A DNA stretch of 64,000 nucleotides, taken from the NCBI GenBank assembly GCA_004352715.1, contig SCFE01000030.1, positions 1,570,074-1,634,073 on the forward strand. Reading direction: 5' to 3'. This stretch comes from Hofstenia miamia (Eukaryota; Xenacoelomorpha; Acoela). This document shows, piece after piece, positions 13,191 to 24,180 of the stretch. Positions within the stretch are counted from its first letter, which is position 1. Every line of letters begins with the position of its first letter. The notes under the pieces are model-generated. The model did not search any database and was not told the DNA's origin. It saw only the letters and a program-made list of their open reading frames with translations. The translations under genes were made by a program, and so were the position numbers.

Positions 13191-13964
13191 CATCAAGTTT
13201 TTATCTTTATTTAATTATTGCACAATTATTATTATAATTAGTGTAATTCTTAAAAAAATCTTCAAAGTTGTTATGTTAGTAATTGACAAATGAGATTCCA
13301 CAGCAATAATTTTCTGACATTTCATATAAATAAACATGCTTCAATTATTCCTTTTTTAACCAAGGAAAACCTATTGGTCTCAAACTGAATTTTCAGTTAT
13401 TTAAGCAAGAGAAAAATATAGCAAAAAAACTAAAAATTTTTACCAAAAGTATTAAATAACTTGCAAAAACAAGACATTTGCCATTATCACATCGAGATAT
13501 GTACTGCATTTTCTCAGATTTGAAGAATGTGATCAGTATTTTCTGAAAAAATATTTTAGCATGAACGAATTTTTCACTTTTTAAATTGGCAATATTTTGG
13601 CTCATGGCAACTGTTGCAGAATTTTGAAATGAGATTGAGAACATTAATTATTCAAAGTGATTATTTACAAATATACACTTACTATTATGGTATTGTAAAT
13701 ACGTTAATGTACTTGCAAAGTTAGCACAAAAAAATTCTCAAAAATTGTGAAAGGAATGCTTCAAACAGTATCATTGCAAAAAATCAGTTTTAAGTATTTT
13801 TGCAGAAGAAAACCTGTTCTTGCTTAGAATTTTGCTGGTATATTTTACAAACTATTAGATTGAATTTTAGATTTTATTCTAATATCTTGAACAATGAAAT
13901 ATATTTAAAGGAAACATATGCATATATATATATATATAAAGCCTTGATCATAAATGTTAAACAA

Positions 13965-14345
13965 TCACGCCATTTTCATACTTTGAGTTCTACACAGGAT
14001 GATCAAATGCTGCAACAAGACAATGCAACTTGTCATACTTCTTCTGAAGTAAAAGCGTTCATGGAACTTGAGGGGATAGCTCTTCTTCCAAATTGGCCAG
14101 CAAGGTCCCCTGACCTGAATAGGAGGTCTTGAAACAAAGCATTAGAGAACACCAGATTCGAAATTTAGAAGAATTGTGGCAAGTTATTGAATCAGAATAT
14201 TTCAAAATTTCAGATGATTATATATCCACTTCGTTCAATTCATTGCCTGAGATAAAAAAGTTATCAAGAACCATGGCTACCCAACTAAATACTAACGACA
14301 CTCTTCTAACTGGTTTGTTGACTTATAACGTTGTAATGTCCACAG
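13965..14345 (+). pseudogene. Tc1/mariner transposase C-terminal fragment
   Basis: The last part of the ORF ending at 14132 reads LQQDNATCHTSSEVKAF and then NWPARSPDLN, which are the second catalytic Asp block and the WP..SPDLN box of Tc1-like DDE transposases. The expected PIE with the third catalytic acid is missing: a small deletion and frameshift follow. Reading then resumes in another frame (14129-14356) with a Tc1-like tail (IREHQIRNLEELWQVIESEY). The N-terminal DNA-binding half is absent, and a (TA)n run lies just upstream (13920-13938). This is a dead fragment on the same strand as the better-preserved Tc1 element 1.3 kb downstream. Confidence 0.8.
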
Positions 14346-14418
14346 TTTGTTTGTAATGAACCGAAAATCTTAACTACTATGCGTTTTTGTAGAGTTGTTG
14401 AACATTTATGATCGAGGC

Positions 14419-14420
14419 TG

Positions 14421-14462
<42 letters not shown>

Positions 14463-14784
14463 NNNNNNNNNNNNNNNNNNNNNNNNNNNNNNNNNNNNNN
14501 NNNNNNNNNNNNNNNNNNNNNNNNNNNNNNNNNNNNNNNNNNNNNNNNNNNNNNNNNNNNNNNNNNNNNNNNNNNNNNNNNNNNNNNNNNNNNNNNNNNN
14601 NNNNNNNNNNNNNNNNNNNNNNNNNNNNNNNNNNNNNNNNNNNNNNNNNNNNNNNNNNNNNNNNNNNNNNNNNNNNNNNNNNNNNNNNNNNNNNNNNNNN
14701 NNNNNNNNNNNNNNTCGAAACCGGTCTATTCTAACGTCAAGCATACATGAATATATCAAAGTTCAGTATTATTACATTTTAATG

Positions 14785-14819
<35 letters not shown>
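14419..14819. repeat. (TA)n microsatellites flanking a 252-bp gap
   Basis: TA runs at 14419-14462 and 14788-14819 surround N at 14463-14714. Reading frames across this interval (poly Ile-Tyr) are microsatellite artefacts. Confidence 0.9.
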
Positions 14820-14822
<3 letters not shown>

Positions 14823-15380
14823 TGTGTATTTGTCAATTAAATAACTAATGAAGGATTTCTTCCTTGCAAAGTCAGCATTTGGGCTTGCCAACAATTCAAG
14901 TTTACGTTCTATGCATAATTCGACAAGTGTGAAATAAAACAAATTTCTCACATCTTGAACTAGAGTACGAAACATGATACTTGTAAATATCCGTTTTATC
15001 ATTTAATAACTTGCAACAACAAAGATATCGTAATCGTTCAATGATACTGAGAAGGGGAAGGTGTTAAACTTAGGGAACTAAATATTTAATCTGTTCTTCG
15101 TAAAAGCAATTAATAAGCAATTCATACATTAACATCTCTTCGGAATGACTTACTTAGAAATATTATGCAATTAAATAAATTGAAAATAGTTAAAAGCAAT
15201 ATTAAAAGGTATTTCTATAATTATAGAAAGGAAATAATTAAATTCAGATGGAGAGATTCAATACTAAAACAAAATAATTAACATAATAGTAAATAAAACT
15301 TCATATCCCAATATGACGTTATTTGTAATATTTTTGTGCAGTTTATAAAAATTTCTAGTGTTGCTGTAAGTTTCTTTATA
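14820..15380. other. AT-rich sequence, nothing recognised
   Basis: There is no ORF with family resemblance. It lies between the TA microsatellite and the Tc1 insertion site. If the Tc1 element at 15381 landed in a LINE, the left remainder of that LINE should be here, but I cannot see it clearly. Confidence 0.4.
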
Positions 15381-16755
15381 CAGTACTGGCCAAAAGTTTG
15401 GGAACAGTAACCTGTCTAAAGCGTGTTTTATGCTATTTCCTGGAAACTTCTTAAAATTCCTGGAATTCCCAATTTTTTCTTAGAATTTACAACAGATTCA
15501 TTTAGCCAATCAAATTAACACAACTTTAGATTTACACACAATACATTTTCACTGAAAAGCACTATACTTATAGTTTGAAATGTGGTCCGTGGTAGTGAAA
15601 TTTCACCAACAAAGCCTGCTACATTCATATCTTGTATGAGCAGGAGTACAATTATCGCGCTATAGCTGTTAGAATGGGCGTGTCAGTATCTTCGGTATCT
15701 AGAAGTGTTACTCGCTATCAGCAACTGCAAAATTTTCCCTTTCGCAAGCGGTCTGGAAGACCAAAAGTGACAACCCCTTAGACTGACCGCCTCATTCACC
15801 GTTACGTCGTCAATCAACCATTCTCTTCATCTTCTGAAGTCAAAGCAAATCTAGGTGCGGTAGTGCAGAATGTATCAACACGCACAATTAGGCGTCGATT
15901 GAATACTACCTTTGAACTTCCATCGTGCAAACCGGAAGCCAAACCCCGATTGTCTTCAAAGAACATTCGAGAACGGTTGCGCTTCTGCAGGCAATACCAA
16001 CACTACACCCCTGAGATGTGGCATCAAGTAATGTTTAGTGACGAATCCAAGATTTGCCAGCTTACATCATACCGGCCACATGTTCGACGACCAAGAAACC
16101 AAAGATTCAACACACGTTACACGCAACAAACTGTCCGCTCATCAACTTCTGTGATGATTTGGGGTGCTATAACTGCGAATGGGTGTGCTGGTCTGCATTT
16201 TGTTCCTCACAATGAGGCAGTCACAGCCAAGGCCTACCTCAAAATAATTCAGGAGAAAGTTCCCATGTTTATGCAGCTTCGCAGAACATCTGTGCTACAA
16301 CAAGATGGTGCTCCTTGCCACAGCGCCCAAGTTGTGAAACAGTGGATTGCATCTCAAGACTTTTGGATGCTTGAGAACTGGCCGGGAAACTCCCCAGAAC
16401 TCAACGTCATAGAAAATTGCTGGCATCACATCAAAAACTGTCTGATGGAGTGCCAATGCACATCACTCCACAATCTGAAGGAGCAAATTAAAGTGGTATG
16501 GTGCACAGAGATTACTGATGATTACTGTAGAAAGCTGGTCGAGTCAATGTCAAATCGCATTGCTGCGTGTTTGGTCAATAATTGCGGACATACAAAATAT
16601 TTCTGAGTTTTTCTGAATTAACTATTTACTTTCTACACGGTGTTATCATATTTTTTCTACATTGTGTTATTAAATTGTTTCTACATTGCGTTTTTTAGTG
16701 TAAAATACAAAAATTTCTAAATTTGGAAAGTGTTCCCAAACTTTTGACCAGTACA
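15381..16755 (+). mobile_element. Tc1-like DNA transposon, near full length (~1375 bp)
   Basis: The left end CAGTACTGGCCAAAAGTTTG is mirrored at the right end, where the + strand reads TGTTCCCAAACTTTTGACCA and then GTAC. The TIR is about 27 bp with one internal mismatch and a poorly matching outermost pair. A TA dinucleotide, the target of this superfamily, borders each side (15379-15380 and 16756-16757). The length and single-gene layout fit Tc1/mariner. It sits next to a LINE fragment in the opposite orientation (16760-17060), so it probably inserted into an older LINE. Confidence 0.85.
15641..16606 (+). pseudogene. Tc1-like transposase with one in-frame stop (DD35E)
   Basis: This is a cut-and-paste transposase of the IS630/Tc1 superfamily. 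The uninterrupted part is 247 codons from 15863 and carries the catalytic triad: D60 (FSDES), D148 (LQQDGAPCH) and E184 (NSPELNVIEN). I count 35 residues between the second Asp and the Glu, one more than the usual Tc1 DD34E. The same frame extends upstream to about 15641 and encodes a helix-turn-helix (RMGVSVSSVSRSVTRY) and the GRP linker (KRSGRPKVTT). It is broken only by a TAG at 15779-15781. The true start therefore lies upstream of the Met at 15863, and a single base change inactivated the copy. It ends HTKYF at 16606. Confidence 0.88.
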
Positions 16756-16759
16756 TATA

Positions 16760-17065
16760 TAAATAGGTTTCGAAAACATATTTTTGCTTTTCTACATTTA
16801 AATAAGAAAGAAAGCAGGATAAGCACTTAATTTTAGAATTAACTTTCTTCACAATGCTTCGAACTTGTGTATTCCATTTTAGACTTTTATCAATATGCAA
16901 ACCTAAATATTTATAAGTATCAATATTTTGGATTTCATTTCCACTGTCAAATCTTACTAGAAAATTTTAAACTTCATTCAACGAACCCTTGCGAATTTTA
17001 TGATGTGCAGTTTCAAGTTCAAATATTTTCGACAAATTCATTTGCAGGTTTATTTTTACAGTTCA
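16760..17065 (-). pseudogene. LINE reverse-transcriptase C-terminal fragment
   Basis: On the minus strand, a frame read from about 17060 down to 16760 contains DTYKYLGLHIDKSLKWNTQV followed by VRSIVKKVNSKIKCLSCF. This is the YLG...D..L.W..H/QV...V.K pattern that follows the polymerase domain in Jockey/CR1-type non-LTR retrotransposons. It is truncated at the lower-coordinate side by the Tc1 element ending at 16755. Only about 100 codons remain. Confidence 0.7.
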
Positions 17066-17069
17066 CAAA

Positions 17070-18185
17070 AGTCGCTAGATAGAATTCCTATGGTATGAGG
17101 ATTCAGTGTGAAAAATGGTTTTGGGAATTTTTAAACTGTACATTAATAGAATAAGGTAATAATTTTGTATTTATTATATGCATATTAGTAATTTTGTCGT
17201 GAAAGAATATAAATATATTAATTGTTGAAAGAATAAAGCAGCTAAAAACGGTTATACTGCCATGCAATAACTTTAAATCAGAGTGATAAAATTGAGCGTA
17301 TGCAAAAAATGAGCTTTCCTTATTATCACGAACTTTTGCGTAAGCAAACATGTGAAAAACTCCTCAATGATGATGAATATCCACAACACTATATGCTACC
17401 CATGTAGAGATGACCTAATAAAACTTGCTCAATACTTGAAAATGTCACATCATTTTGAAAAACCCTTTCGAAAATTTAAGATATTTTATACGTGAAATTT
17501 GTAAAATCTTATGTCAATTTTTTTAAAATATATTTAATTATTCATATACAGTTTCTTGCTATGCATTGTTTGAAAGATGATGTATGTATGTACAGTATTT
17601 TATTCAGTATTCACCTACCATTCTTCAACCTTAGGTTCACAAAATCTATCCAAAGCATATCACACTGTTTACTCTATAGCCTATGATTTCAAGACATACA
17701 TATTGCAATAAGAAGAAGTTATTCACTTTACCAGACGTGCAGCATGCATTCTCAATTAGAACGCTCTGGGCTTGTATATGTCATGATTAAAACAATTCTT
17801 AATGAAACTGTCTGTTTAATTATAAAAATTTATAATGATCTTTATCTTCCTCTTCATAATCAACTTCGGTATTCACGCCAACACTCCCCATTACTTCAAC
17901 TTCATACTACGACGATGAATATTCGCAAAAAAATACACGAGGTAATTTTTACCTATTACATGGTAATTCTTGAAGCGTTATAGTCTTCCTGATTTCTTGC
18001 AATATTCTACAATACAATTATTATATTTTGGCGCTTTCATATGTGCATCTTCAATCGCATTTATGCTGTTTTTGTATGGTGTACTGGAAATAACACATAT
18101 TATTATTGTTATTATAATTATCTTGCCACTAACAAACAAACAAAATGTATTTTCCTACATTTGTACAAAGTGTTCTTAGTTTACA
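17070..18185. other. AT-rich sequence, nothing recognised
   Basis: Short ORFs only, none with a recognisable motif. Confidence 0.45.
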
Positions 18186-18190
18186 GTTTA

Positions 18191-18586
18191 CTAATTGCAA
18201 CAATTACAGAATTCTTCATTATCCCCACACATGCCAGCAGGATTTACATGTTTTCTGTAATATGAATCTTGATAATTTCCTTGTGGGCAAGGTTGTCCAT
18301 AATAGTTTTGGGGCTTAGAACTCTGACAGTGTCCATTACAACCTCCACAGTCATTGAATCTATTGTTGGCAGAGTTGCCTTGCATGTGATTGGTCGCAAA
18401 ATAATTGTTTCTTTCATTGCAGCATCCGTCGGTTGGCATGCATACATTCATGTTCGAACTGTTTTTTCTCGGAAAATTGTGTTGTGTGAAATGAACGCGA
18501 TGTTGGCATGTGGGTCGAGACATTTTTCCCAAGTGATGCTCTCTTACTCTTCCTTTAGAACAATTATGCGCATAACAGCTTTGCAT
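18191..18586 (-). CDS. Cys/Asn/His-rich 131-aa hypothetical protein
   Basis: I do not recognise this protein. The ORF has an ATG start and reads MQSCYAHNCSKGRVREHH at the N terminus. It is unusually rich in Cys (about 14 of 131), Asn, Gln, His and Gly, with pairs and close spacings such as DGCC, DCGGCNGHC and EFCNCCN at the very end. No hydrophobic signal peptide or membrane segment is visible; the N-terminal third is basic, the C-terminal third is Asn/Gly/Gln-rich. The segment is less AT-rich than its flanks, and the composition is not what stop-free noise in a 70% AT genome would give. It may be a small single-exon gene (structural, sperm-nuclear or metal-binding by composition only) or one exon of a larger gene. 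No canonical AATAAA was seen close downstream. Confidence 0.4.
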   Translation of the reverse strand: MQSCYAHNCSKGRVREHHLGKMSRPTCQHRVHFTQHNFPRKNSSNMNVCMPTDGCCNERNNYFATNHMQGNSANNRFNDCGGCNGHCQSSKPQNYYGQPCPQGNYQDSYYRKHVNPAGMCGDNEEFCNCCN

Positions 18587-18599
18587 TTTATTACTTAGT

Positions 18600-20820
18600 T
18601 TCTATTAACGTATAATGCTGAAAATTAGATTCCCACAATATATTTAGTCGTGATTGTAATTTTAAAAAAATTCAGATATATATGTATGACAATATTAGTT
18701 TTATATTAACTATTTTTAGGAAGTCTTAGAACTTTCCTGCTGTGGAAATGTGTTAGATGGCAATATAATAGGAAATAATTTTTCAATTTCGTACATCATT
18801 AATTTTATGAAGTTTCAGTGAACTCTTTGCTTCAATAACCCAACTCATAACGCACAGTTGTAAAACATCGGTAAATCAAGCCATTAAACATTAGAGATGA
18901 CAAGCTAAATTTTTTACCCATATCTTACAAACAGAACACCTTATTGACAATCGAATAAAAATTGGCGATGACTCTTTACAATTTAATCAATACAGCAAGA
19001 CGTACAATGACGCTGAATAGATAGAGGAAATTACCTACAAACTAGGTCTAAGACCGACCCATCCCTGTAAATTTATGTTCAGAATTAATCAAGTAGTGCA
19101 TGGATAAATATAGGCTGTTTAGACACAAACGTGTTCATTTTTTGAAGTTTGTCAAAAAACATCTGTTTACTGAAATTATATTAAAAATAGGAATTGAAAA
19201 TGCATTCAACTTTTTAGTTTTTCATATTAATTAAATTTTTTAGATTAAGGCGCAAAGTCAGAGATCGTGGAGTCGAAAGCGAAAAGAAAGATGAGGCTCT
19301 CCTCTACAAGATTAAGCATATAGCGTTAACAAGTTTTGAGCAACAAGCGTTTAACCTTAAACAGCCTAGCGTCCGTTTTAAAGGACAAAACGTCTTTCCT
19401 TATTTACAAAGAGTTTTCTCCAAGCCTATTTACAAATTTGAAAATCTTGGGGCATGGGTAGGTCTATTGAGGAACATACATTAATGCAATGTTGAAAATT
19501 TCTATTAAAGCTTATTGCTGTGGCAGAGATTGTTGAATAGATTAATAAGTTTTCTTAGAAATTTTCGAATTTTTGAAAAAAATTTAAGTTCTCTCCATGC
19601 CTAGTGTTAATGTATTTCGAAGGTTTTGAGCCCCTGGACAACAAAGAACTTTGACTGTTTCTTGATATGTGCAAAGATATTCCAAACCCATTGAGGTGTG
19701 CCGTGCGCAAAGTCAAAGTTCACCTCGATGGGACAAAGCCAGGGCGTGGATTTAGAGCGAAAAAGAAAGAAGAGACTCTTCTCCATCATGTGGTACTTTC
19801 AGATTGAGCACACCATCAATAGTTTTTGAACTATAAGCGTTTAAAATTTATTTATAAGATCATAAAAATTTTTCAAATGTCCCCAGGCAGTTTAAAACTA
19901 ATCAAAATCAATATTGAAATCCTGACGAGAAGACATGGCTGTCATATAATCATCAATCTAGTCTGTCCGACATATTCAACCATTTTTTCACCCAATTTAA
20001 AATAACTCTCCCAAATTCTCTCTTGCTCAGGTCATGCCTTTTTCAGGTGCTATATTTCAAGCAGGCGGTGCAAAGGAAACTGCTTTTCCGAAAATTCTAA
20101 AAATTTATTAGATTTTGGTAATTGAATTTTGAAAAGTTTCCCGAACTTTGGGCGGTCAAACATATTTTTATTTGGTCTTTGGTCTCAAGAACCCAAAAAC
20201 TATCCTGTTCAGACAGGCTGCATTATGTAGGCTTATAAGAGAATTAATGACGACATTGTTCGTCCAAAATTAATCTGTGTATTTTGTCAAAATAGCCCGA
20301 ATTAATATATTGGATTGGGTCGAATTTTCTCAAAACTAATTTTCCATAAAAATATACAAGAGAACAAATATGTACATTAGAAAGTCACACATCAGTAATA
20401 AAATTAGTACTATTACACAGCAACATTGTTTGGATTTGTTTCTGAGTTAAAGTTGTCTACATCTATATAAAGATTGTTCATTGATGACATTCACTCTGGT
20501 CAGCATGTGAGTGACATCTGTAAGTATATTAGATTGCTTATCATATCTGAAGTCATTGCAATTGCGAGCGCTAACAAGAGGTGTAGTGATAGGAGGCCAG
20601 GTCTCCAAAATTTATAGTTTCTACCATTCCCCACTCTGGATCAGTTATCCAGTTTTGTGACATTGTTTCTGCTTGAGTACGCACAACAGAAATAATTATT
20701 TGAGACTACTGTTTTCGTAGTTGCAAGCTGCAATCACTTCTTCCTATTAGAATAGTAGTCTGAGTACATCGTAATTTACCGCTGTAATACATGTGTCTTA
20801 TTTGAAGATGGAATGCACCT
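18600..20820. other. Intergenic sequence with a diverged duplicated motif
   Basis: Two related segments of about 110-140 bp, at about 19250-19355 and 19704-19840, share GCGCAAAGTCA, then CG..AAAAGAAAGA.GAG.CTCTTCTCC, and AA..A..AAGCGTTTAA at their ends. They look like diverged copies of one repeat. No gene was recognised here. Confidence 0.45.
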
Positions 20821-20823
20821 GTT

Positions 20824-20828
<5 letters not shown>

Positions 20829-20856
<28 letters not shown>

Positions 20857-21060
20857 NNNNNNNNNNNNNNNNNNNNNNNNNNNNNNNNNNNNNNNNNNNN
20901 NNNNNNNNNNNNNNNNNNNNNNNNNNNNNNNNNNNNNNNNNNNNNNNNNNNNNNNNNNNNNNNNNNNNNNNNNNNNNNNNNNNNNNNNNNNNNNNNNNNN
21001 NNNNNNNNNNNNNNNNNNNNNNNNNNNNNNNNNNNNNNNNNNNNNNNNNNNNNNNNNNNN

Positions 21061-21092
<32 letters not shown>
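20829..21092. repeat. (TA)n microsatellites flanking a 204-bp gap
   Basis: TA runs at 20829-20856 and 21061-21092 surround N at 20857-21060. Confidence 0.9.
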
Positions 21093-21094
<2 letters not shown>

Positions 21095-23335
21095 CCTAGG
21101 ATGCCAATGGTGCAAACAATATAAAATTGGGTATGTAACTAGAAAAGATGTGAAATTTTCATATATGGTACAAAGTTCACATTCCTGTTATGACGTCAGC
21201 ATTTTTTTGTTAAGCTTTGCAAATTATAAAAAACATTGTCTTGAAGTTTATCAGCCATTAGTTGTTGGCTGATGAAAAAATTTTGTCAGCTGCAAGAAGA
21301 GAGTGTTTCTAAGATCTCTCTTTCACTTTGGTTTGACTTAAGTTGGTATACGTTGGCAGAAACTTTTAGTAATTGAATAGCGCCTCGTAAGAAGAAAACC
21401 GAAGAGCTTTATGAGTTATGGATCGATCGAGGTAAATTTTTGTGCATTTGATTGGATATGTATCGAAAAAATATCCGGTCCACAGTAAGCCTATTGTGGG
21501 TCTCTACGAAGCACAAGATGCTATCATTTGCTTAAAAAAGTATAATATGGGCTGGGGCAGGACGGGTTTGAGCCTAAAAATAAGCCCAATTCCAACTCTA
21601 ACATGAACACATAAAGTATATATTCTATTACATTTGTGTATAAAGAAAAGGAAGTGAAGTAGTACGTTGATAATATCATTATATAGTCAATTAAAAGGGG
21701 AGTAGGTCTGGGATATAGGGACTAATAAATTATATATTTTAATTTTTGTTTAGACGTCCATTGGAATTCACGAATAAATGTTGCCATTGTTGCATCAATT
21801 TACGTTAGTACTGTAATGTTAAGAGAGATAATGTCGATTGTTGGCATTACTGAAAACAATTTATCAATTACTTTTAATCTCCATATAATATTGACAGAGC
21901 ATGGAAAATCTAACTGTCAATTTTGGATCGTTATTAGTCTTTTGCGTGTAAAAACCTAAGGAAACAATCATAGTAAGCGCATTAATATTCTGCTACTCTG
22001 TTATCCAAGCATTTCCTAAAATTTAATTTTATATGAAAATGACATTTGCATTTATTTCTATGGTATATTTTGCACGTTCAACAAGACCTTCAAGTATTCT
22101 GCTATATTTTACAATATGGTAATAGTGTAAGTATGACAATGGGTTGCGAAGCATATTATATTAGCAACAACAATAAAATAACTCTTTTTGATTGTATATT
22201 TTTTACTATTATTCACAGCTTAATACAATGGCCGCCCATTTTTAATATTAAAGTTTATCTTGAAATTGACAACTTAGTATTTCAAAGTTGCTACTGTTTC
22301 AGTTGAACATTTCAGCATCAAGCCAAAAAGTTTGAGCTGAATATTGCAATGGAAGTTGTAGACCAAGAAACATAAATAATTTCACTATACGAACCTAAGG
22401 AACAGTTCGTCTACTACCCTTGTTTGCAGTGGAAAGCATTTCTGAAGTTGTACTTTACCTAACTTTGCAATGAGGTGAGAACTCTTAGGGATTCTTTCTG
22501 GTGCTGTAATATTAAATTCTTTTATATTGCACAACATGACAGCATGTTAGTGAGAAAAAGATGAATGACAAAATTTTAGGGTTGGCATTTTTGAGCATGA
22601 GTGTAGTACTGCTCACAGCAGTGTTATCTATCTCAAAAAATGCTTTTCACCATGCTAGTATTGACAAACAGATTAGCTCTTTATCAAACAAAAAAATCAA
22701 AGATGAAACTGAGGTAATGTTTGATTTTGCATTGAATTATCATTATTGTTTGGTTCCTGGGAGAATAAATTTGCACTTCAGGGTACAACAAATTGAGCAG
22801 AGTATTAGATATACAATGAGCCCAAAATGAGCCATTTTTAAGCAAACCAATTGTAAAGTGCTGCTTGTTAATTTGATTATGCAGATGTTTCTTATTTTTT
22901 CATTCAATGTTCCTTACTTATAATCGTATTTTAAAAATGTTTATTAAATAATAGAAGGAGCAATTAAAAAAATTATGAGAGCACAATATTTTTAAAAAAA
23001 ATACCTCATTGAAAGATTTTCTGTGGTGAGCTGAGCCGAGACAAACTTACTCAAAATTTAAATGAGCAAAGCTGAGCCGAGCTTTGAAATCACAGCTCTG
23101 TCCTCAGCAAATATCCCATTACTCATCATCATTTAAAAAAAGAATGCAGGTTTTCTATTACAATTTTCTCAATATTAGTCTGCAGACTTTTTACGCTACA
23201 TTATGCATAAAATAACCAGTTAATGAGACAAATTATTTTGGATTCATTGTAGGAGGCATGACAAACTCTTCTCATGCGGAACAGAAAATATCTATAATTC
23301 CCACTGTAACACAATTTTAAATAGCAGATTATCGA
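21095..23335. other. AT-rich sequence, nothing recognised
   Basis: This includes an 89-codon + ORF at 22561-22830 with a hydrophobic N-terminal stretch (LAFLSMSVVLLTAVLSI). It has no family match I know and no support as a gene. Confidence 0.4.
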
Positions 23336-23339
23336 TGAC

Positions 23340-24180
23340 TGATTTCTTGTTTTCAAGGATTGCAGAGATATGGAAGGAAAAACTGAGCAGGAAATAATTC
23401 AGCACCAAAGACATGATAAAGTATTATCAGAAATCATAGAGAGAATAAAAGATCCGTTTTTTCCCATGAACCCCATTGTGAACCGAAATTTCAAAATATA
23501 TAACTGTCAGCTTAATGCACAATGTCTCCTATACGCCAAAAGCTGCAACAATCTTTGGTGATTCCTGAATACCTTAAACACTCACTGCATCACAATAGGA
23601 GTGAGGTCCGCCATCATCAAAGTTATCAACAAATGTGAGAAATGTCTCTTGCAAAATGTAAATCATTTCCCTGAACAATGAGCGGAACTCAAAAGTCTAC
23701 CAGCTGAAAGACCCAATGAGATAGTCCATATGGATTTAGAAAAATTATCAAAGAATGACGATGGTTACCAATATCTTTTGGTTATGGTAGACCATTTCAC
23801 TAAATATGCTTGGATGTCCACTCAGTAGCACAATTGCTGAAAAAGTTGGAGAAAAGATAGTCAAGGAATGGATACTTAAGCTGGGCCCTATGGAGAAACT
23901 TATATCTGATTGAGGCCCCCAATTCAAAAACAATCTAATAGACGCATTAATGCAAGAACTTGAGGTGTTACATGAATTCACTATTGCCTATCATCCACAA
24001 GCAAATGGGGTAGCTGAACAATTAAATCAGACATTAATCAAATTGATTACAGTAGCCCTCTCACTTGCTGCAGGCAAGCAATGGAAAAGGATAATCAAAG
24101 TAATAGAATATTTTTACAATACCTCCATACACTCTACTACTAAAGTAAGTCTGTTCAAGGCCATGTTTGAGTCATAAAGG
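23340..24180 (+). pseudogene. Ty3/gypsy-type integrase remnant
   Basis: Shifting + strand frames carry the landmarks of a retroelement integrase in order: a zinc-binding region with the CEKC pair (about 23630-23645), the core start with a catalytic Asp (EIVHMDLEKL, about 23719-23748) and VMVDHFTKYAWM (about 23785-23820), the second Asp in LISD just before an in-frame TGA (about 23901-23915), and the third catalytic acid in YHPQANGVAEQLNQTL (about 23988-24035). The YNTSIHSTT box follows. Several frameshifts and stops separate these blocks, so it is dead. No reverse transcriptase was found upstream, and clear LTRs were not identified. Confidence 0.78.

Noticed and set aside
18269-18598. Plus-strand 109-aa ORF overlapping the Cys-rich ORF
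   Set aside because: No better composition or motif; the minus-strand frame has the striking residue bias, so this one is treated as the shadow.
22561-22830. 89-aa ORF with hydrophobic N terminus resembling a signal peptide
   Set aside because: Short, AT-driven composition, no homology recognised, no splice or promoter support.
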